A program made the translations under genes and the position numbers. A stretch of DNA of 64,000 nt from Streptomyces flavochromogenes (GTDB lineage Bacteria > Actinomycetota > Actinomycetes > Streptomycetales > Streptomycetaceae). The first letter of the stretch is position 1. Each line of letters starts with the position of its first letter. Where the stretch lies: assembly GCF_000717595.1 (NCBI RefSeq), contig NZ_JNZO01000019.1, positions 1 through 64,000 on the forward strand, written 5' to 3'. Of the stretch, positions 29,859 to 37,382 are shown piece after piece. The notes below the pieces were generated by a model. That model was not told the origin of the DNA, did not search any database, and saw only the letters and a list, made by a program, of their open reading frames with translations.

Positions 29859-29919
29859 CGTGCTGTGTCCGCTCCCCGTTGCCTCGTCTGTGGGCGGTAC
29901 CGGCCGACTGCCGACCGCG

Positions 29920-30468
29920 TCAGTTCTGGTGCGACTCGTAGTGCGCGACTGCGTCCGCGGTGCGCCCCGCGCCGTACACCCGGAGGAACTCTGCCAGTTC
30001 CGGGTGGGCCGGGGCGAGGGAGTCGGCGGCGTCGATGATGTCCCCCGCAGCGGCTACGGAGCGCAGCAGCGACTGGATCTCGCGGACCACCCGGCGGACG
30101 GTCGGAGCGCCCGAGCCGGTGGCGGGCTGAGCGGTGCTGGTGAGGACGGAGCCGCCCTGCGACTTCTTGACCTCGTCCATCCGGTCGGTGGCCTCGGCGG
30201 CGCTGACGGTGCCGTCGGCGACCTGTACGGCGAGCTCCTGGAGCGCCTGGACGCGCTGGACGACGGCCGGGTTTCCGATCTTGGCACGCTGGCCGCTCAT
30301 CAGCTGGGACAGCATGGGCGCGGACAATCCCAGCACGGCCGCGAGCCTGGCCTGATTGAGTCCGAGATCGTCGATCAGCCGACGGAAGAGCGCCCCCAGC
30401 GGCTCTCCGTACCAACTGCGCTGAAGCTCTCTGGCTCGCGCCGTGGCTTCCTGCTGCGCTGCGTCCAT
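29920..30468 (-). CDS. Helix-turn-helix DNA-binding protein
   Basis: 182 residues. The N-terminal XRE-like HTH is FRRLIDDLGLNQARLAAVLGLSAPMLSQLMSG (quoted in part), followed by a helical region and a C-terminal helical segment ending AHYESHQN. Family member found with the Ser/Thr kinase near this tRNA-Ala in streptomycetes. It is on the same strand as the kinase, so co-transcription and regulation by phosphorylation are possible but inferred. No regulon can be read here. Confidence 0.8.
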   Translation of the reverse strand: MDAAQQEATARARELQRSWYGEPLGALFRRLIDDLGLNQARLAAVLGLSAPMLSQLMSGQRAKIGNPAVVQRVQALQELAVQVADGTVSAAEATDRMDEVKKSQGGSVLTSTAQPATGSGAPTVRRVVREIQSLLRSVAAAGDIIDAADSLAPAHPELAEFLRVYGAGRTADAVAHYESHQN

Positions 30469-30596
30469 TTCTTCTCCCCATCCCTAGGTTCGCCACTGCG
30501 AACCTCGCTCAGCATCTTACGGAGAGTGGTCGCCGACCGGGAGTCCCAATCCTTTTGCCGGACATGGGGGGTGACCCGGTACTCTGTTCTCGTTCC

Positions 30597-30669
30597 GGGG
30601 CCTTAGCTCAGTTGGTAGAGCGCTGTCTTTGCATGGCAGATGTCAGGGGTTCGACTCCCCTAGGCTCCA
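30597..30669 (+). tRNA. tRNA-Ala (TGC)
   Basis: 73 bases. Acceptor GGGGCCT / AGGCTCC, AGCTCAGTTGGTAGAGC, anticodon TGC in CTTTGCATG, T-arm AGGGGTTCGACTCCCCT. Confidence 0.97.
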
Positions 30670-30673
30670 CGAC

Positions 30674-30719
30674 AAACACCCTCTGTGAACTGCGGAAACG
30701 CAGGTCACAGAGGGTGTTT
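30674..30719 (+). terminator. tRNA-Ala terminator
   Basis: Fifteen-base-pair outer stem AAACACCCTCTGTGA / TCACAGAGGGTGTTT with an inner stem CTGCG-GAAA-CGCAG, directly after the tRNA. Confidence 0.9.
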
Positions 30720-30721
30720 CG

Positions 30722-31146
30722 CGTAGTGGCGCCGGAGGAGTCCGGGGTCAGCGGTCGGCCCGTCTCGGACGGGTAGATGTGCGACACGACCGAGCCGATG
30801 CGCAGGTAGACGTCGGCTTCGTCGGGCGGCCGTCCTTCGCGGCCGTCGCGCGCTGCTTCTCGGCCAGGGCCTTCACCGCGGCCCGCGCCTCGGCCGGAGA
30901 GGCGAACGCGAAGAGGGTGAAACTCGACGCGTCTATCGTCGGCCCCGCCCCCGGCCTCCCTCTCCTTGTGGCCGGCGGCCTGGAACCCGGTGCGGGGCGA
31001 GTACATCCCCGTCGGGTCGATTCGGGGGCGGCGACGGTCGCCTTGACCGCGTCGGAGAGGCCGGAACCGGCGTTCGTCAGGACCATGGGGCCGCCGGGAT
31101 CCATTCCCCCCGGGAGGGTCCGCTGCTCCGGACGGGTGGTGTTCAT
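30722..31146 (-). pseudogene. Frameshifted remnant of a conserved hypothetical gene
   Basis: On the reverse strand a plausible protein reads through only if the frame is changed three times. It starts MNTTRPEQRTLPGGMDPGG (ATG at 31146) and continues SGLSDAVKATVAAPESTRR. Near 31007 it moves to a second frame (YSPRTGFQAAGHKEREAG), near 30945 back to the first (GPTIDASSFTLFAFASPAEARAAVKALAEKQRATAAKDGRP, quoted in parts), and near 30808 to the second again (DEADVYLRIGSVVSHIYPSETGRPL). Each piece looks like normal coding sequence with the codon bias of this genome. No original stop is evident before the tRNA-Ala terminator. Three indels suggest recent decay or several sequencing errors. Function of the intact protein is unknown. 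Confidence 0.6.
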
Positions 31147-31271
31147 CGGAAGAACTGCGCGACGGCGGCGACGTTCCGTGGAAATCGGGAGCGCATCCAC
31201 ATCATGAGGAAAGTACGTAAAGCGCGCAAACCGAAATGAACCATTCGAGAACGTCACGAAAGTGAGGGGCC

Positions 31272-31658
31272 ATGGCCACCGCCAAGGTCAAGCAGTTCTG
31301 GACCGCCTTCATCTCCGTCCTCTTCGCCCTGCTGGCCTCCGTCGGCCTGGCGGGCACCGCCGCCGCCGCACAGCAGCCCGCCGTCCAGCAGCCCGAGGAG
31401 CCGGCCGGCCCCACCAAGGCCGCACCCGCCGTCGGGGAGAAGCGGGCCGCACTCGCCTCCGTACCGGCGCAGAGGGCTCACCGGTGGCCGCTCGTCGGGG
31501 ACCGTTCCCTGCCGCCCACGATCAAGCAGCGCATCGCCGCCGAGGCCCACGGTTCCTCTCCCGCCACCCGGAACCGCTCCGCCGCCGGCGTGACCACCGT
31601 GGCCGAGAGCGACGAGCCGGCCGCGCTGACGGAGCTGGCGCTCGCCGCGTCGGCGTAG
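31272..31658 (+). CDS. Small secreted protein, DUF6344-like
   Basis: 128 residues. N-terminal signal sequence KVKQFWTAFISVLFALLASVGLAGTAAAA with a likely cleavage after AAAA (quoted in part), then a Pro/Ala-rich segment and a basic mature part (RAHRWPLVGDRSLPPTIKQRI). ATG at 31272 with GTGAGGGG upstream. The family assignment is from overall resemblance only. Short mature length and lack of motifs give no function. Confidence 0.7.
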   Translation: MATAKVKQFWTAFISVLFALLASVGLAGTAAAAQQPAVQQPEEPAGPTKAAPAVGEKRAALASVPAQRAHRWPLVGDRSLPPTIKQRIAAEAHGSSPATRNRSAAGVTTVAESDEPAALTELALAASA

Positions 31659-31675
31659 GGCACGGGGAGAAGACG

Positions 31676-32116
31676 ATGCGCACTCCCCACACTCGTACCC
31701 GCACCACCCGCTCTGCCCGAACCTCTTCGTACGCGTTCGCTGCGTACGACCAAGCGGGACACGGCAGGACCTCCGTGGAGCCGAACCGGATCCCGGCAGG
31801 ACCCGGCAGGACGCCGGCGACGGCAGGACCCGGCAGGACGCCGGCGACGGCAGGACCCGGCAGGACTACCGCAACGGCGGGGTCCGGCAGGAACCCTGTG
31901 GACAGGACTCGGCAGGACCCCGCGGGAACCAGGACCCCGGCAGACATCGACAGGGCCCTGGTGGAACCCGGCAGAACCTCGGCAGCACCCGGCGGTACCC
32001 CGGTCGGTCAGCGGCGCTCGTCGCGTTCGGCCGCCTCTTCCGCCGCGGCAGCGGCTTCGGCCTCGGACTCCTTGGCCACCACCTCCGAGTCGAGGGAATC
32101 CTCACCCTCCTCGTAG
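31676..32116 (+). CDS. Possible small repeat-containing ORF
   Basis: Open frame of 146 codons from the ATG at 31676 with GGGGAGAAG upstream, 17 bases after the DUF6344-like gene. It begins MRTPHTRTRTTRSARTSSY, then has nine-residue repeats of the form AGPGRTPAT. The last ~100 bases overlap the opposite-strand DUF5324 gene, which is the better supported one there, so this frame may be non-coding or end differently in relatives. Confidence 0.3.
   Translation: MRTPHTRTRTTRSARTSSYAFAAYDQAGHGRTSVEPNRIPAGPGRTPATAGPGRTPATAGPGRTTATAGSGRNPVDRTRQDPAGTRTPADIDRALVEPGRTSAAPGGTPVGQRRSSRSAASSAAAAASASDSLATTSESRESSPSS
31795..31875. repeat. 27-base tandem repeat, three units
   Basis: Units at 31795-31821, 31822-31848 and 31849-31875. 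The first two are identical; the third differs at its 3' end. Each contains GGCAGGACCCGGCAGGAC, itself two copies of a GGCAGGACC-like 9-mer; degenerate copies continue to about 31925. Confidence 0.9.
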
Positions 32117-32718
32117 GACGTCGGTACGGAACCCTCCTCCACCTCGGTGGCAGCGGGCGGCTCGACCAGCCAGTCGGGATTGGCCTGCTTGTCCCACCAC
32201 TTCCAGGCGGCGAACGCGCCGCCGACGACGACGCCCAGGACCAAGAGGCCCTTGGCGAGGCGTCCGGCCCGTGCCCGACGCTCGTGCTTCCGCACGATCC
32301 TCTCGATTTCCCTCGGCGTCACCTGACCGCGCAGCGCGGCCCAGGCCGCGGTGGAACGCGACCCGGCCTCCTCAAGGACGGGACCGGTCGCGGCGACCGC
32401 CTGCTCGACACGTGGAACGGTGTAATCGGCCGCCTGACGGCAGGCCCAGCGGGTCTTGACCGCCGCACGCTGTGCGGCCGCGTCGACCTGCGGCGGTACA
32501 TGCGGTGCGACATACGAGTCGTACTGCGCACGAGCCTGCGCCTTGGCCTGTTGAGCGGCTTTCGAGACTTTCGGCGCGATCAGCACACGCGCCTCATGGG
32601 CGTAGTGCGCGGCCTGGTCCTTGGCCGTGCCGGCGTACGGCGCCACCACTTCCGCGGCGTGCAGGACGCTCTCCTTCGCCGAATCTGACGCGGCGCGCAC
32701 GCTGTCCATGCGGGTCAC
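32008..32718 (-). CDS. DUF5324 family membrane-associated protein
   Basis: 236 residues. Long Ala-rich amphipathic helical N-terminal half (SAKESVLHAAEVVAPYAGTAK, quoted in part), a basic stretch IERIVRKHERRARAGR, one membrane helix (LLVLGVVVGGAFAAWKWW), and an acidic Glu-rich tail ending AAERDERR. The helical repeats suggest a coiled-coil or membrane-surface protein. Conserved next to cyclophilin in streptomycetes; function unknown. Divergent from the cyclophilin gene. Confidence 0.82.
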   Translation of the reverse strand: MTRMDSVRAASDSAKESVLHAAEVVAPYAGTAKDQAAHYAHEARVLIAPKVSKAAQQAKAQARAQYDSYVAPHVPPQVDAAAQRAAVKTRWACRQAADYTVPRVEQAVAATGPVLEEAGSRSTAAWAALRGQVTPREIERIVRKHERRARAGRLAKGLLVLGVVVGGAFAAWKWWDKQANPDWLVEPPAATEVEEGSVPTSYEEGEDSLDSEVVAKESEAEAAAAAEEAAERDERR

Positions 32719-32884
32719 GGGATTCCTCCTCCTCGGTGGCGACGATGTCGGGTTTTCGCCTTTCCATCCTTTTCGGAATCATGCCCCCCGGAGCAAGGTC
32801 CGGCATGTGGGGGTGGGCATCCGGGGCATGCGAGGATCGGACACGCCAGAGACAGACGTGACATGACGTGGACGGAAGGCGACC

Positions 32885-33412
32885 GTGGCCGAGCAGCTGT
32901 ACGCGATCCTCAAGACCAGCCTGGGTGACATCGAGGTGCGGCTGATGCCGTTCCACGCCCCGAAGACGGTCAGGAACTTCGTCGAGCTCGCCGGCGGTGA
33001 GCGCGAGTGGACGCACCCCGCGACCGGCACGGTCTCCTCGGAGCCGCTCTACGACGGCACGGTCTTCCACCGGGTCATCAAGGGATTCATGATCCAGGCC
33101 GGTGACCCGCTGGGGAACGGCACGGGCGGTCCCGGCTACGAGTTCGCCGACGAGTTCCACCCGGAGCTCTTCTTCGACCGTCCCTACCTGCTGGCCATGG
33201 CCAACGCCGGCCCGGGCACCAACGGCTCGCAGTTCTTCGTCACCGTCGCCCCCGCGACCTGGCTGAACCGCAAGCACACGATCTTCGGTGAGGTCGTCGA
33301 CAAGGAGAGCCGGAAGGTCGTGGACGCGATCGCCGCCACCGCGACCGACCCGCACACCGAGCGACCGCTGCAGGACGTGGTCATCGAGTCCGTGGTGATC
33401 GAGAAGCGCTGA
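32885..33412 (+). CDS. Peptidyl-prolyl cis-trans isomerase (cyclophilin)
   Basis: 175 residues, single cytoplasmic cyclophilin domain without signal peptide. Active-site segments FHRVIKGFMIQAGDP (catalytic Arg), ANAGPGTNGSQFFVTVAP and LNRKHTIFGEVV. GTG start at 32885 after GGAAGG. Followed by the rhomboid gene at 23 bases, probably one operon. Equivalent to mycobacterial PpiA, which also sits near the origin. Confidence 0.95.
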   Translation: MAEQLYAILKTSLGDIEVRLMPFHAPKTVRNFVELAGGEREWTHPATGTVSSEPLYDGTVFHRVIKGFMIQAGDPLGNGTGGPGYEFADEFHPELFFDRPYLLAMANAGPGTNGSQFFVTVAPATWLNRKHTIFGEVVDKESRKVVDAIAATATDPHTERPLQDVVIESVVIEKR

Positions 33413-33435
33413 GGCGGAAGGGACGGCACCTCTTC

Positions 33436-34320
33436 ATGGAACCGAAACCCTCCGAGAACCCGCCCGCCGGTCTGCCGCGCTGCTACCGCCACCCCGAGGT
33501 GGAGACCGGCATCCGCTGCACGCGCTGCGAGAAGCCGATCTGCCCCACGTGCATGGTCTCCGCCTCCGTCGGCTTCCAGTGCCCCGACTGCGTACGCAAC
33601 GGTTCGGGGACCGGCCACGCCGCCGAAGCCAACCAGCCGCGGACACTCGCGGGTGGCCGGGTCGTGGCGGACGACCGCCTCGTCACCAAGATCCTCATCG
33701 GGATCAACCTCGCGGTCTACCTCGCCGTCCTGGCGTTCGGCGACCGGCTCGTCGACGAGCTCGTGCTCATCGGCTACGCCTACAGCCCGGCGCTCGGCGA
33801 GCTCGTCGGGGTCGCCGACGGCGAGTGGTACCGGCTGCTGACCTCGACGGTCCTCCACCAGGAGGTCTGGCACATCCTCTTCAACGTGCTGGGCCTGTGG
33901 GTGATCGGCGGGATCGTCGAGCCCGAGCTGGGCCGGATCCGGTACGCGGCTCTGTGCCTCCTCTCGGGGCTCTCCGGCTCCGTGCTGGCCTATCTCGTCG
34001 CCGCGCAGAACCAGCCCTCGCTCGGCGCCTCCGGCGTCGTCTACGGGCTGATCGGCGCCTGGGCGGTGCTCGCCCGCCGGCGCCGTCACGACATGCGGCC
34101 GGTGCTCCTCTTCGTGGCCCTGTCGCTGCTCATGACATTCACCCGACCGGGGATCTCCTGGGAGGCCCACGTCGGTGGTCTGGTCGCGGGTGTCGTGGTG
34201 ACGTACGCGCTCGTGCACGCGCCGAGGGCCCGCCGGGGCCTGGTGCAGTACGGGGCGCTGGCCCTGGTGCTGTTGATCGACGTGGGGATCGTGCTGGCCC
34301 GTTCGGCGGCGCTCACCTGA
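33436..34320 (+). CDS. Rhomboid family intramembrane serine protease with N-terminal Cys motif
   Basis: 294 residues. The N-terminus has a B-box-like zinc pattern (CYRHPEVETGIRCTRCEKPICPTC and CPDC, quoted in part). The membrane domain has at least six helices, the nucleophile motif GASGVVYGLIG, the HxxxN-like element HILFNVLGLW and the catalytic His in SWEAHVGGLVAG. It cleaves membrane proteins within the bilayer; substrate unknown. ATG at 33436. Confidence 0.93.
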   Translation: MEPKPSENPPAGLPRCYRHPEVETGIRCTRCEKPICPTCMVSASVGFQCPDCVRNGSGTGHAAEANQPRTLAGGRVVADDRLVTKILIGINLAVYLAVLAFGDRLVDELVLIGYAYSPALGELVGVADGEWYRLLTSTVLHQEVWHILFNVLGLWVIGGIVEPELGRIRYAALCLLSGLSGSVLAYLVAAQNQPSLGASGVVYGLIGAWAVLARRRRHDMRPVLLFVALSLLMTFTRPGISWEAHVGGLVAGVVVTYALVHAPRARRGLVQYGALALVLLIDVGIVLARSAALT

Positions 34321-34635
34321 GCGCACAGCGCTGTGGACGAGCTTCTCTGTGAGCTTTCCCCAGAGTTATCCACAGCGCGTGGCGATCTCTCCCCACTCTG
34401 TGGGGAAAGACTGCGCCCCTCGCCTCTGACCTGGTGTTTCTCCAGGGAGGCGAGGGGCGTCGTGGTCTCCGCCGAGGGTGATTCCGGTCATACCGGCGTC
34501 AACCTCGTGCGAGTTATCCACAGATCTTCGTAAGTTATCCAGTGCTGTGCACAACGCTGTGGATAAGTTCAGGGGAGAGCTTGACGAGCAACTGGTGCGG
34601 GCGCTAGACGGCCGCCGTACCCCTGCTCTTCGTCG
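34321..34635. promoter_or_regulatory. DnaA-box cluster and terminator between rhomboid and crgA
   Basis: Perfect TTATCCACA boxes at 34366-34374 and 34514-34522 and the reverse TGTGGATAA at 34558-34566, plus TTATCCAGT near 34535 and TGTGCACAA at 34546-34554. Between them is a 12-base-pair hairpin CGCCCCTCGCCT / AGGCGAGGGGCG (34414-34459, with inner CCTGG / CCAGG) that ends both convergent genes. No gene is seen in this gap. Confidence 0.8.
34414..34459. terminator. Bidirectional terminator, rhomboid and crgA
   Basis: Stem CGCCCCTCGCCT / AGGCGAGGGGCG with an inner CCTGG / CCAGG stem, between convergent genes. Confidence 0.75.
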
Positions 34636-34890
34636 CTACTTCCACTGCGTGGAGACACCGAAGCCGGCCGCGATGAAGCCGAAGCCCACCACGATGTTCC
34701 AGTTCCGGATCGACTCGATCGGCATCGACCCGTCGGTGACGTAGAAGACCACGATCCACACCAGACCGATGGCGAACAGCGCGAGCATCACAGGCGCCAC
34801 CCAGCTGCGGTTGGTCAGCTTGATCGAGGTGGCCTGCTTCGCGGGCGGGGGCGTGAAGTCGGCCTTCTTGCGGATCCGTGACTTCGGCAC
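34636..34890 (-). CDS. crgA: Cell division protein CrgA
   Basis: 84 residues with two membrane helices ([21 protein letters not shown] and [16 protein letters not shown], quoted in part) after a basic N-terminus ([15 protein letters not shown]). CrgA is an actinobacterial septation regulator acting on FtsZ rings and wall synthases; in Streptomyces it coordinates sporulation septation. Divergent from the DUF881 gene with a 140-base gap. Confidence 0.96.
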   Translation of the reverse strand: MPKSRIRKKADFTPPPAKQATSIKLTNRSWVAPVMLALFAIGLVWIVVFYVTDGSMPIESIRNWNIVVGFGFIAAGFGVSTQWK

Positions 34891-35030
34891 GAGGGACTCT
34901 CCTGTCGATGCGCTGCGTGACCGCGCAGGGAACTGTGGCTGGCGCCGGGATGTGACGAAGGAGGACGACTGCGTCCCCCAGGCGTCCGTTAGCGTAGTGG
35001 TTCCGCGGCACCGAAGGGGATCAGGGTACG

Positions 35031-35798
35031 TTGAGCAATTCCGCCGGCACTCCCGAAGGACCTGGCCGCACCGCGAGGTGGCGCCCCGTCCAGGTGCTCA
35101 CCCTTGCCGTTTTCGCCCTCGCCGGACTGATCTTCGTCACGAGTTTCAACACCGCCAAGGGCACCAACATCCGCACCGACGCCTCGCTCCTGCGGCTCTC
35201 CGACCTGATCGAGGAGCGCAGCCACAAGAACGCGGGTCTCGACGAGTCCACCTCCGCCCTCCGTGCCCAGGTCGACTCCCTCGCCGCCCGCGACGACGGC
35301 TCCACGCGCGCGGAGGACCGGAAACTCGACGCGCTCGAGGCGGCGGCGGGCACCACCGAGGTCTCCGGCTCCGGTCTCACCGTCACCCTCAACGACGCCC
35401 CGCCGAACGCCCAGGCCGCCCCCGGCTACCCCGAGCCGCAGGCCAACGACCTGGTCATCCACCAGCAGGACCTCCAGGCCGTCGTCAACGCCCTCTGGCA
35501 GGGCGGCGCCGAGGGCATCCGGGTCATGGACCAGCGGCTCATCTCCACCAGCGCCGTGCGCTGCGTCGGCAACACGCTGATCCTCCAGGGCCGCGTCTAC
35601 TCGCCCCCGTACAAGATCACCGCTGTCGGTGACCGGGGGAGGCTGACCAAGGCCCTCGCGGGCTCCCCGGCGATCCAGAACTACCAGCTGTACGTGAAGG
35701 CGTACGGGCTCGGCTGGAAAGTCGACGAGCACAGGGCGGTGACTCTTCCCGGGTACTCGGGCACAGTGGACCTCCACCAAGCGAAGCCGGTGAGCTGA
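35031..35798 (+). CDS. DUF881 family membrane-anchored protein
   Basis: 255 residues from the TTG at 35031, preceded by AAGGGG. One N-terminal membrane helix ([21 protein letters not shown]), a short coiled-coil-like stretch ([26 protein letters not shown], quoted in part) and an extracytoplasmic DUF881 domain with [12 protein letters not shown] and [17 protein letters not shown]. The family lies in division and wall gene clusters; function unknown. It probably leads the run through the first sortase. Confidence 0.88.
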   Translation: MSNSAGTPEGPGRTARWRPVQVLTLAVFALAGLIFVTSFNTAKGTNIRTDASLLRLSDLIEERSHKNAGLDESTSALRAQVDSLAARDDGSTRAEDRKLDALEAAAGTTEVSGSGLTVTLNDAPPNAQAAPGYPEPQANDLVIHQQDLQAVVNALWQGGAEGIRVMDQRLISTSAVRCVGNTLILQGRVYSPPYKITAVGDRGRLTKALAGSPAIQNYQLYVKAYGLGWKVDEHRAVTLPGYSGTVDLHQAKPVS

Positions 35799-35852
35799 CA
35801 CCACGCGCGGGGGCGGGGTGGCGCCGCCGGGAGCCGACTGCGGGAGGGGCGC

Positions 35853-36521
35853 TTGCGTCTCGTCGTGAGGACCTTCAGCGAGCTGTGCATCACCGTCGGC
35901 GGCCTGATCGTCCTCTTCGTCGTGTACGTCCTGTACTGGACCGGGGTCCAGGCCGCGAGCGCGAGCGCCGGCCAGATCGACACCCTGCAGCGCGAGTGGA
36001 GCAGCACCCCGGTCCGTACCGCCGCTCCGGTCCCCGAGGTCGTGCCGTACGCCCCCGGACAGGGCATCGCCGTCATGTACGTCCCCCGGCTCGGCGAGGA
36101 CTGGAAGTGGCCCGTCCTCCAGGGCACCGAGGTCGGCACCCTGAAGAAGGGGCTGGGCCACTACGCCGGCACCGCCCGCCTCGGCGCGACCGGGAACTTC
36201 GCCGTCGCCGGCCACCGCCGCACCTACGGCGACCCCTTCAAGGACTTCCCCCGGCTGCGCAGGGGCGACGCGATCGTCCTCACCGACGGGACGACCTGGT
36301 TCACGTACCGCGTCGACCGCGCGCCCTACCGGACCGTGCCCACCGATGTCGGCGTCATCGACCCCGTACCCGCGAAGTCCGGATTCGACGGGCCCGGCCG
36401 CTATCTCACCCTCACCACCTGTGAACCCGAGTGGGGAAGCAGCCACCGGCTCGTCGTCTGGGCACACCTCGACGCCACCCGGCCGGTCGCCGACGGTCGT
36501 CCACAGGCTTTGGACAGCTGA
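35853..36521 (+). CDS. Class E sortase (first of three)
   Basis: 222 residues. N-terminal membrane anchor (LCITVGGLIVLFVVYVLYW), then the sortase barrel with catalytic His in AVAGHRRTYG, catalytic Cys in LTLTTCEPEWG and Arg in SSHRLVVWAHL. Class E sortases attach LAxTG-motif proteins such as chaplins to Streptomyces peptidoglycan. TTG start after GGGAGGGG. Shorter than the next sortase because it lacks the Pro/Tyr-rich cytoplasmic extension. Confidence 0.92.
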   Translation: MRLVVRTFSELCITVGGLIVLFVVYVLYWTGVQAASASAGQIDTLQREWSSTPVRTAAPVPEVVPYAPGQGIAVMYVPRLGEDWKWPVLQGTEVGTLKKGLGHYAGTARLGATGNFAVAGHRRTYGDPFKDFPRLRRGDAIVLTDGTTWFTYRVDRAPYRTVPTDVGVIDPVPAKSGFDGPGRYLTLTTCEPEWGSSHRLVVWAHLDATRPVADGRPQALDS

Positions 36522-36585
36522 CCCCCCACGGCCCCCTCGCCCCGTACTCTGGTCCCCGTAACGAACGGAAGGGGCGGTCGACGTC

Positions 36586-36747
36586 ATGTACGGCTGGATC
36601 TGGCGGCATCTGCCGGGCAACGCGTGGGTGCGGGCGCTGATCTCGATCGTGCTGGTCCTCGCGGTCGTGTACGCCCTCTTCCAGTACGTGTTCCCCTGGG
36701 CGGAGCCACTGCTTCCGTTCAACGATGTGACGGTGGACGGCCAGTGA
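36586..36747 (+). CDS. Small membrane protein upstream of pabA
   Basis: 53 residues: MYGWIWRHLPGNAWVRALIS, a hydrophobic segment (IVLVLAVVYALFQYVF), then PWAEPLLPFNDVTVDGQ. ATG at 36586 after GGAAGGGG. The stop overlaps the pabA GTG start by four bases (GTGA), which supports real translation. Conserved short gene at this place in streptomycetes; function unknown. Confidence 0.8.
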   Translation: MYGWIWRHLPGNAWVRALISIVLVLAVVYALFQYVFPWAEPLLPFNDVTVDGQ

Positions 36748-37382
36748 GCGCGCGAATTCTCGTCGTCGACAACTACGACAGCTTCGTCTTCAACCTCGTT
36801 CAGTACCTCTACCAGCTCGGCGCGGAGTGCGAAGTGCTCCGCAACGACGAGGTCGAGCTGAGCCACGCGCAGGACGGCTTCGACGGCGTCCTGCTCTCGC
36901 CCGGCCCCGGCGCGCCCGAACAGGCCGGGGTCTGCATCGACATGGTCCGGCACTGCGCGGCCACCGGCGTCCCCGTCTTCGGCGTCTGCCTCGGCATGCA
37001 GTCGATGGCCGTGGCGTACGGCGGCGTCGTCGACCGGGCGCCCGAGCTGCTTCACGGCAAGACCTCCCTCGTCACCCACGAGGGACAGGGCGTCTTCGCC
37101 GGGCTGCCCTCGCCGTTCACCGCGACCCGCTACCACTCGCTCGCCGCCGAGCCCGCCGCCCTGCCGGACGAGCTCCAGGTCACCGCGCGGACCGAGGACG
37201 GCATCATCATGGGCCTGCGCCACCGCGAACTTCCCGTCGAAGGCGTCCAGTTCCACCCCGAGTCGGTCCTCACGGAGCACGGACACCTCATGCTCGCCAA
37301 CTGGCTGGAGCAGTGCGGCGACAAGGGGGCGGTCGGACGGTCGGCGGGGCTCGCGCCGGTGGTGGGCAAGGCCGTCGCGTGA
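36744..37382 (+). CDS. pabA: Glutamine amidotransferase, aminodeoxychorismate/anthranilate synthase component II
   Basis: 212 residues. Class I amidotransferase: oxyanion loop SPGPGAP, nucleophile Cys in GVCLGMQSMAVAYGG, catalytic His-Glu in VEGVQFHPESVLTEHG. Supplies ammonia from glutamine for p-aminobenzoate or anthranilate synthesis; no component I lies in this window, so pabA and trpG cannot be separated by context. Start and stop both overlap neighbouring genes by GTGA, so it is translated within the small-protein-pabA-sortase run. Confidence 0.88.
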   Translation: MSARILVVDNYDSFVFNLVQYLYQLGAECEVLRNDEVELSHAQDGFDGVLLSPGPGAPEQAGVCIDMVRHCAATGVPVFGVCLGMQSMAVAYGGVVDRAPELLHGKTSLVTHEGQGVFAGLPSPFTATRYHSLAAEPAALPDELQVTARTEDGIIMGLRHRELPVEGVQFHPESVLTEHGHLMLANWLEQCGDKGAVGRSAGLAPVVGKAVA

